From positions 1 through 25,668 of the forward strand of contig JAWODB010000305.1 in assembly GCA_046483505.1 (NCBI GenBank): 25,668 nucleotides of DNA, read 5' to 3'. The stretch comes from BS750m-G62 sp046483505 (GTDB lineage: Bacteria > Planctomycetota > Phycisphaerae > FEN-1346). The translations under genes were made by a program, and so were the position numbers. Below the pieces are notes generated by a model. The model saw only the letters and a program-made list of their open reading frames with translations, made no database searches and was not told where the DNA came from. This document shows, piece after piece, positions 16,039 through 25,668 of the stretch (the first letter of the stretch is position 1; each line of letters starts with the position of its first letter).

Positions 16039-16057
16039 GGCCGGCGCGGCGGCCCAC

Positions 16058-16134
16058 AGGGGCGTAGCTCAATTTGGCAGAGCACCGGTCTCCAAAACCG
16101 ACGGTTGGGGGTTCGAGTCCCTCCGCCCCTGCCA
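16058..16134 (+). tRNA. tRNA-Trp (anticodon CCA) with a C27-A43 mismatch
   Basis: Acceptor AGGGGCG/CGCCCCT, D-stem GCTC/GAGC, anticodon loop CTCCAAA (anticodon CCA), T-arm GGGGG-TTCGAGT-CCCTC, discriminator G73 and encoded CCA, so it is a genuine tRNA-Trp. The anticodon stem is CCGGT against ACCGA, so the 27-43 position is a C-A mismatch, leaving four Watson-Crick pairs. E. coli tRNA-Trp has C-G there. It sits between rpmG and secE. Confidence 0.96.
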
Positions 16135-16175
16135 GACCTCTCCGGGCGGGACCCGGCGTGTAAGGACCTCACAGC

Positions 16176-16616
16176 GTGGCCCTCCAGATGTATAAACCCG
16201 GGCAGGGGCGGTACGTGCGGCTGGGGACGGCCGGCGCCGCCGGCCTCGTGGCCCTGATCGTCTGCTATTACGTCTGGACCCTGCTGGTCCAGTATCTGCC
16301 GAAGGACTTTGCGTACCGCGTGTACGTGGCGTACGCCGTGCCCGCCCTGCTGTTTGCGGGCATCGCGCTGTTGGTGGCGAAATACCTGAATGCGCCGAAG
16401 GCCGCCGACTTCCTCATCGCCACCGAAAGCGAAATGAAGAAAGTTTCCTGGTCGAGCAAGGCCGAGGTCGTGGGTTCCACCCTGGTCGTCATCGTGACGG
16501 TCGTCATCCTGGCCGCCTTCATCTTCGTGGTGGATTACCTCGTCAGCGGGACGCTCGGCGGCGGGTGCCGTATCCCCTTTACCGGGCTGCGGGCGCCGGG
16601 ACTCGGACTCTGGTGA
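16176..16616 (+). CDS. secE: Preprotein translocase subunit SecE
   Basis: Essential small subunit of the SecYEG channel in the inner membrane; 146 residues. Three hydrophobic helices are visible (about 20-42, 50-67 and 97-124), whereas the minimal SecE has one. The conserved amphipathic segment ESEMKKVSWSSKAEVVGST (about 83-101) precedes the last helix, the part that clamps SecY. I chose GTG 16176 because AAGGA sits nine bases upstream; an in-frame ATG at 16188 would be about 21 bases from it. The C-terminal stretch after the last helix (GCRIPFTGLRAPGLGLW) is not typical and overlaps the nusG leader. nusG follows after eight bases. Confidence 0.93.
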   Translation: MALQMYKPGQGRYVRLGTAGAAGLVALIVCYYVWTLLVQYLPKDFAYRVYVAYAVPALLFAGIALLVAKYLNAPKAADFLIATESEMKKVSWSSKAEVVGSTLVVIVTVVILAAFIFVVDYLVSGTLGGGCRIPFTGLRAPGLGLW

Positions 16617-16624
16617 CGACGGCC

Positions 16625-17176
16625 ATGGCCAAACACTGGTACGTGTTGCGCGTCCAATCCAACAAGGAACAGACGGTGCGCGACACCCTGGAGCGGAAGG
16701 CCAAACTCGAGGGCGTCGAGGACCGCCTCTCCCGCGTCGTCGTCCCGACCGAACGCGTCTCGACGATGAAGGGCGGCAAGCGGCGCGTGGCGGAACGCAA
16801 ACTCTACCCCGGGTACGTGTTCGTCGAGATGGAGCCCGACGAGGACGGCCGCGTGCCCGAGAAGGTCTGGTTCCTCGTCCGCGAGACGACGGGCGTGGGC
16901 GACTTCATCGGCACCGAGGGCAAGCCCACGCCGATGGACCCGGGCGAGGTGGAGAAACTGCTCGGCGAGGCCGAACGCAGCGAGGAAGAGGCCCCCGCCC
17001 TGAAGGTCGACTACGCGCCCGGCGACCAGGTCAAGGTCAAGCAGGGGCCGTTCGAGAACGCCGAGGGCGTCGTGGACGAGGTCGACCTGGAGAAGGGTCT
17101 CGTGCGGGTCATCCTGACGATCTTCGGCCGACCCACGCCGGTGGAACTGGAGTACTGGCAGGTCGGGCCGATTTGA
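16625..17176 (+). CDS. nusG: Transcription termination/antitermination protein NusG
   Basis: RNA polymerase-bound elongation factor that suppresses pausing, contacts Rho and can couple transcription to the ribosome. 183 residues: NGN domain (about 1-115; HWYVLRVQSNKEQTVRDTL, KLYPGYVFVEME, WFLVRETTGVGDFIG) and C-terminal KOW domain (about 125-183; YAPGDQVKVKQGPFENAEG, VILTIFGRPTPVELEY). An acidic linker (EAERSEEEAPA) joins them. The ATG at 16625 is the conserved family start, eight bases after secE, so the two are translationally linked; an earlier in-frame ATG at 16565 lies inside secE and gives an unsupported extension. Confidence 0.97.
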   Translation: MAKHWYVLRVQSNKEQTVRDTLERKAKLEGVEDRLSRVVVPTERVSTMKGGKRRVAERKLYPGYVFVEMEPDEDGRVPEKVWFLVRETTGVGDFIGTEGKPTPMDPGEVEKLLGEAERSEEEAPALKVDYAPGDQVKVKQGPFENAEGVVDEVDLEKGLVRVILTIFGRPTPVELEYWQVGPI

Positions 17177-17210
17177 TTTCGGATGGCGGAATGCGGAATT
17201 CGGAATGAAC
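17177..17210 (+). repeat. TTCGGAT-type heptamer repeat between nusG and rplK
   Basis: Imperfect units TTTCGGA, TGGCGGA, ATGCGGA, ATTCGGA begin at the last base of the nusG stop codon. It is the same family as 5857-5892. It interrupts an otherwise compact ribosomal-protein operon within about 100 bases of the rplK start. Confidence 0.65.
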
Positions 17211-17277
17211 GACAACAACCCCTTGTAGCCGCGGCGCGCAGCACGGCGCGGGCCGCATGAGCAGGTAAAGGACCGGC

Positions 17278-17799
<522 letters not shown>

Positions 17800-17863
17800 A
17801 CATCCGGAACCCTCATTGTGGGACCCGAGGCGCGCCCGAGGGGCTCGAACCACGGAGGCACGC

Positions 17864-18574
17864 ATGCCGAAACATGGAAAACGCTTGCGCCAGGCCCGCG
17901 AGGCCGTCGAGCCGAGGCCGTACGACCTCGAGGAAGCCGTCCGGCTGCTGCAATCCCTGCCCGGCCCGAAGTTCGACCAGAGCGTGGAACTGCACCTGCG
18001 GCTGGGCATCGACCCGAAACAGTCCGACCAGAACATCCGGGGCGCCGTCTCGCTGCCGGCCGGCCTGGGCCGGCCGCGGCGCGTCGTGGCGTTCTGCCCG
18101 GAGGAAATGGCCGACGCCGCCAAGGAGGCCGGCGCCGCCGACGCCGGCGCCGACGACCTCATCGCCAAGGTCCAGGACGGGTGGATGGACTTCGACGTGG
18201 CGGTGGCGCACCCGCAGATGATGTCGAGCGTGGCGAAACTCGGCCGCATCCTCGGGCCCCAGGGCAAGATGCCCACGCCGAAGGCCGGCACCGTCGGCGA
18301 AGACATCCCGACGCTCGTCTCGGAGTTCAAGGCGGGCAAACTCGAATACCGCAACGACTCCGGCGGGAACCTCCACGCCGTCGTCGGCAAGATGAGTTTC
18401 GACGAGGCCGACCTGGTCCGCAACATCCGTGCCCTGATGGACCACCTGCGGCGTCTGCGGCCGGTGTCGGCGAAGGGGCGGTTCTTCCGCCGGGCGTGCC
18501 TCAGCGCCACGATGATGCCGGGCATCGAACTGGACCTGAAATCCCTGGACGTCCCGCTCGTCGTCGAGGCGTAG
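17864..18574 (+). CDS. rplA: 50S ribosomal protein L1
   Basis: L1-stalk protein that binds 23S rRNA and, in many bacteria, represses its own L11-L1 mRNA; 236 residues, normal length. Visible are FDQSVELHLRLGIDPKQSDQ (N-terminal part of domain I), the L1 signature LGRILGPQGKMPTPKAGTV and the C-terminal domain I portion with FFRRACLSATMMPGIELDL. I chose ATG 17864 because GGAGG lies seven bases before it and the protein then begins MPKHGKR as in relatives; a TTG start 48 bases upstream is not needed. Confidence 0.98.
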   Translation: MPKHGKRLRQAREAVEPRPYDLEEAVRLLQSLPGPKFDQSVELHLRLGIDPKQSDQNIRGAVSLPAGLGRPRRVVAFCPEEMADAAKEAGAADAGADDLIAKVQDGWMDFDVAVAHPQMMSSVAKLGRILGPQGKMPTPKAGTVGEDIPTLVSEFKAGKLEYRNDSGGNLHAVVGKMSFDEADLVRNIRALMDHLRRLRPVSAKGRFFRRACLSATMMPGIELDLKSLDVPLVVEA

Positions 18575-18724
18575 GGCCGCCGCGCGCGGCAAGGAAGAAG
18601 CGTGCCGCGCGCGAAGAAAAACAGAGTGCCGTGCGGTGTATCTGCTGATGCACCGCGCGACAGCGCCCCATGGCGCGGCGGGCCGGGTGACCCGCCGCGC
18701 GCGAACCACCAGCAGGATGAACCG
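18575..18724 (+). promoter_or_regulatory. Structured leader of rplJ, possible L10/L12 autoregulatory site
   Basis: This 150-base spacer separates rplA from rplJ and can form strong hairpins. One is an 8-bp stem GCGGTGTA/TGCACCGC near 18636-18659. Another is a 10-bp stem GCGCGGCGGG/CCCGCCGCGC near 18674-18701 that ends about 25 bases before the rplJ start. Many bacteria have an L10-(L12) binding leader at this exact place. The assignment is by position and structure potential only. Confidence 0.35.
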
Positions 18725-19315
18725 ATGAGCCGGTACATCAAAGAACGTATCGTCGAGGAGTATGCCAAACGGTTCGGCGAGGTCTCCGACGTGGCGGCCG
18801 TCAATACCGAGGGCATCGACGCCAACCAGATGGTGACGCTGCGGGCGACGCTGCGCGATCGCGGCCTGGACGCCATGCGGGTGCAGAACCGCCTCTGCCG
18901 CCTGGCCATCCGCGAAGGGCCGCTCGCCGGCGCCGAGGCCCTCTTCGACGGGCCCACCACCCTCGTCTGGGGGGCCGACGGCATCGTCGATATCGCCAAG
19001 ACCCTTCAGGAACAGGCGAGGGCGTTGTCGGCCCTGGAGATTCGCGGCGGGTTCAGCCAGGGGGCGGTCCTGTCGCGCGAGCAGATCGAGGACCTCTCGA
19101 CACTGCCCGGCCGCGAGGAACTCATCGGCCAGGTCGTCGCACGGGCTGCCGGCCAGGCGTCGCGCGTGGTGAGCCTGGCGACGGCGCCGGCGAGCGGGCT
19201 GCTGTCGCAGATTCGGGAGGTCGAGAAACGGGCGCCCGAGGCCCCCGCCGACGATCAGGAGCAGGAGAAGGCACCGGACGCGCCGGAGGCGGCGGAGGAG
19301 TCCGAGACATCGTAA
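18725..19315 (+). CDS. rplJ: 50S ribosomal protein L10
   Basis: Stalk base protein that anchors L7/L12 dimers on 23S rRNA; 196 residues. The N-terminal globular part is recognisable but divergent (ERIVEEYAKRFGEVSDVAAV, ANQMVTLRATLRDRGLDAMR, VQNRLCRLAIRE, FSQGAVLSREQIEDLSTLPG, REELIGQVVARAAGQ). The C-terminal L12-binding helix is followed by an Ala/Glu-rich tail (about 165-196). I chose ATG 18725 with AGGATGA upstream; extending the frame to 18602 would translate the structured leader. rplL starts 104 bases later. Confidence 0.95.
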   Translation: MSRYIKERIVEEYAKRFGEVSDVAAVNTEGIDANQMVTLRATLRDRGLDAMRVQNRLCRLAIREGPLAGAEALFDGPTTLVWGADGIVDIAKTLQEQARALSALEIRGGFSQGAVLSREQIEDLSTLPGREELIGQVVARAAGQASRVVSLATAPASGLLSQIREVEKRAPEAPADDQEQEKAPDAPEAAEESETS

Positions 19316-19419
19316 CCCGAGGGGGGTCGGCGCCGCCCGCCGGGCGGCCGTCCGGCAACCGAGGACACGAAGGGCCCTGCCACATCGCGGGGCAGGAACT
19401 TGCATCGGAGGCTTGAGCA

Positions 19420-19839
19420 ATGGCGGAAGCAGCAACCGAGACCCAGGAACGGACCTGGAGCAAAGGGATCAAGGAACTCGGCGACAAGATCGTCGACCTG
19501 ACGGTCCTGGAGGCCAAGGAACTGGGCGACTACCTCGAGGAGGTCCACGGCATCAAGGCGGCCGCGCCGGTCGGCGTGGCGATGGCGGCCCCGGGTGCGG
19601 CGGCCGGCGGCGAAGAGGAAGAGGAAAAGGACGAGTTCGACGTCGTCCTGACCGGGGCGGGGGATAAGAAGATCCCCGTCATCAAGGCCGTCCGCGAGAT
19701 CACGAGCCTCGGCCTCAAGGAGGCCAAGGAACTCGTCGAGAGTGCGCCGAAGGCCGTCCGAGAGGGCGTCACCAAGGAAGAGGCCGAAGAACTCCGGAAG
19801 AAACTCGAAGACGCCGGCGCCTCGGTCGAATTGAAGTAG
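19420..19839 (+). CDS. rplL: 50S ribosomal protein L7/L12
   Basis: Multicopy flexible stalk protein that recruits translation GTPases. 139 residues: a dimerising N-terminal domain with an N-terminal extension of about a dozen residues (WSKGIKELGDKIVDLTVLEA), an Ala/Gly-rich hinge (about 48-65), an acidic EEEEEKDEFDVVL stretch and the conserved C-terminal domain (KKIPVIKAVREITSLGLKEA, AKELVESAPKAVREGV, AGASVELK). ATG 19420 has GGAGG about ten bases upstream. The spacer from rplJ holds a CCGCCC-GCC-GGGCGG hairpin (near 19334) that could modulate expression. Confidence 0.97.
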   Translation: MAEAATETQERTWSKGIKELGDKIVDLTVLEAKELGDYLEEVHGIKAAAPVGVAMAAPGAAAGGEEEEEKDEFDVVLTGAGDKKIPVIKAVREITSLGLKEAKELVESAPKAVREGVTKEEAEELRKKLEDAGASVELK

Positions 19840-19874
19840 ACGGGAGCCGCCGGCCGGTGTCGTCCGGCTCGATG

Positions 19875-20040
19875 GTCATTTCGACCGAGCCCCGATGCGG
19901 CCGTATGGCGGCATCGGGGCGAGCGGAGCGCCGTACTCGGAGGGCTCGCAGGAAATCTCGCCGTGCCTGCCGCAACACGGCAACAGCCATGGCGAGATTC
20001 CTCGACTCCGTCGCCTTCGGCGACGTCGCTCGGAATGACA
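19875..20040. repeat. Inverted pair of GTCATTTCGA palindromic repeats (copy B)
   Basis: The left half runs from GTCATTTCGACC to GAAATCTCG, the right half from GGCGAGATTCC to CTCGGAATGAC. The left half contains a long internal hairpin (CCCCGATGC ... GCATCGGGG); the right half has GTCGCC-TTC-GGCGAC. It fills the rplL-rpoB spacer, where E. coli has its beta-operon attenuator and RNase III site, and ends about 80 bases before the rpoB start. Confidence 0.85.
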
Positions 20041-20119
20041 ACGCGGGGTGTTTGGCGCCGGCCGGGTGGAGCCCCCGCCCGACGGCCCGGCCCACACGAA
20101 CCTCTGCTGGCGAGGTGAT

Positions 20120-23818
<3,699 letters not shown>

Positions 23819-23847
23819 CGGACACGGTGCTGCGAGTTCGCGACGTA

Positions 23848-23983
23848 GCGGAGTCATCGGAGTAACGGAGTCACAAAGTAACGCAGTAACGAAGGAGAGG
23901 CCGGACCGGGTTTGCCCGGCCGAACCCATCCCAGGACGCCTTCGTTACTCCGTTACTGCGTCACGGCGTTACTTGCTTTACTG
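23848..23983. repeat. AGTAACG-type inverted repeat in the rpoB-rpoC spacer
   Basis: The left arm (23848-23895) consists of imperfect eight-base units (AGTAACGG, AGTCACAA, AGTAACGC, AGTAACGA). The right arm (23939-23983) is the inverted counterpart. At least 11 bp (AGTAACGAAGG, 23885-23895 with 23939-23949) pair perfectly. The loop contains a second GC-rich hairpin (GGCCGG/CCGGCC, 23899-23921). The right arm ends at the rpoC ribosome binding site. Confidence 0.8.
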
Positions 23984-23997
23984 AGGAGCCAAACCAT

Positions 23998-25668
<1,671 letters not shown>

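Overview
This is a GC-rich bacterial chromosome segment with strong G/C preference at codon third positions. It is most plausibly from a planctomycete (Planctomycetota), often sampled as metagenome-assembled contigs. The lineage call is inference. It rests on an unusual EF-Tu switch I sequence that I remember from planctomycete EF-Tu proteins, on an ECF sigma factor paired with a zinc-finger anti-sigma carrying a large extracytoplasmic region, and on the abundance of structured intergenic repeats. No rRNA gene is present to confirm it. The first 114 bases form a perfect fold-back palindrome, which looks like an assembly artefact at a contig end.

Left part (1-13261), accessory and housekeeping genes: a 5'-truncated RND efflux permease; an ECF sigma factor and its probable membrane anti-sigma factor, closed by an intrinsic terminator; a repeat-filled spacer; a metallo-beta-lactamase-fold hydrolase (minus strand) divergent from a membrane diguanylate cyclase; then on the minus strand dut and an ftsK/spoIIIE DNA translocase with its own terminator; and a pRiA4b ORF-3-like protein of unknown function.

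Right part (13498-25668), the central information-processing cluster: promoter, tRNA-Thr(UGU), tRNA-Tyr(GUA), tRNA-Gly(UCC), second promoter, tRNA-Thr(GGU), tuf, rpmG, tRNA-Trp(CCA), secE, nusG, rplK, rplA, rplJ, rplL, rpoB, rpoC (cut by the window end). This is essentially the E. coli thrU-tyrU-glyT-thrT-tufB / secE-nusG / rplKAJL-rpoBC order, with rpmG and tRNA-Trp between tuf and secE. All genes here are on one strand and supply tRNAs, elongation factor, stalk and L1-arm proteins, translocon subunit, elongation regulator and RNA polymerase.

Intergenic regions hold at least five families of short repeats, mostly arranged as inverted pairs able to form hairpins. Several sit inside the translation/transcription cluster (between tRNAs, between nusG and rplK, rplL and rpoB, rpoB and rpoC). 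I see no convincing new multi-gene system such as a defence island, phage or biosynthetic cluster. The best leads are the repeat families, a tRNA-Trp with a broken 27-43 pair, the divergent EF-Tu switch I, natural changes in the rifampicin pocket of RpoB, and an RND pump with extra membrane segments.
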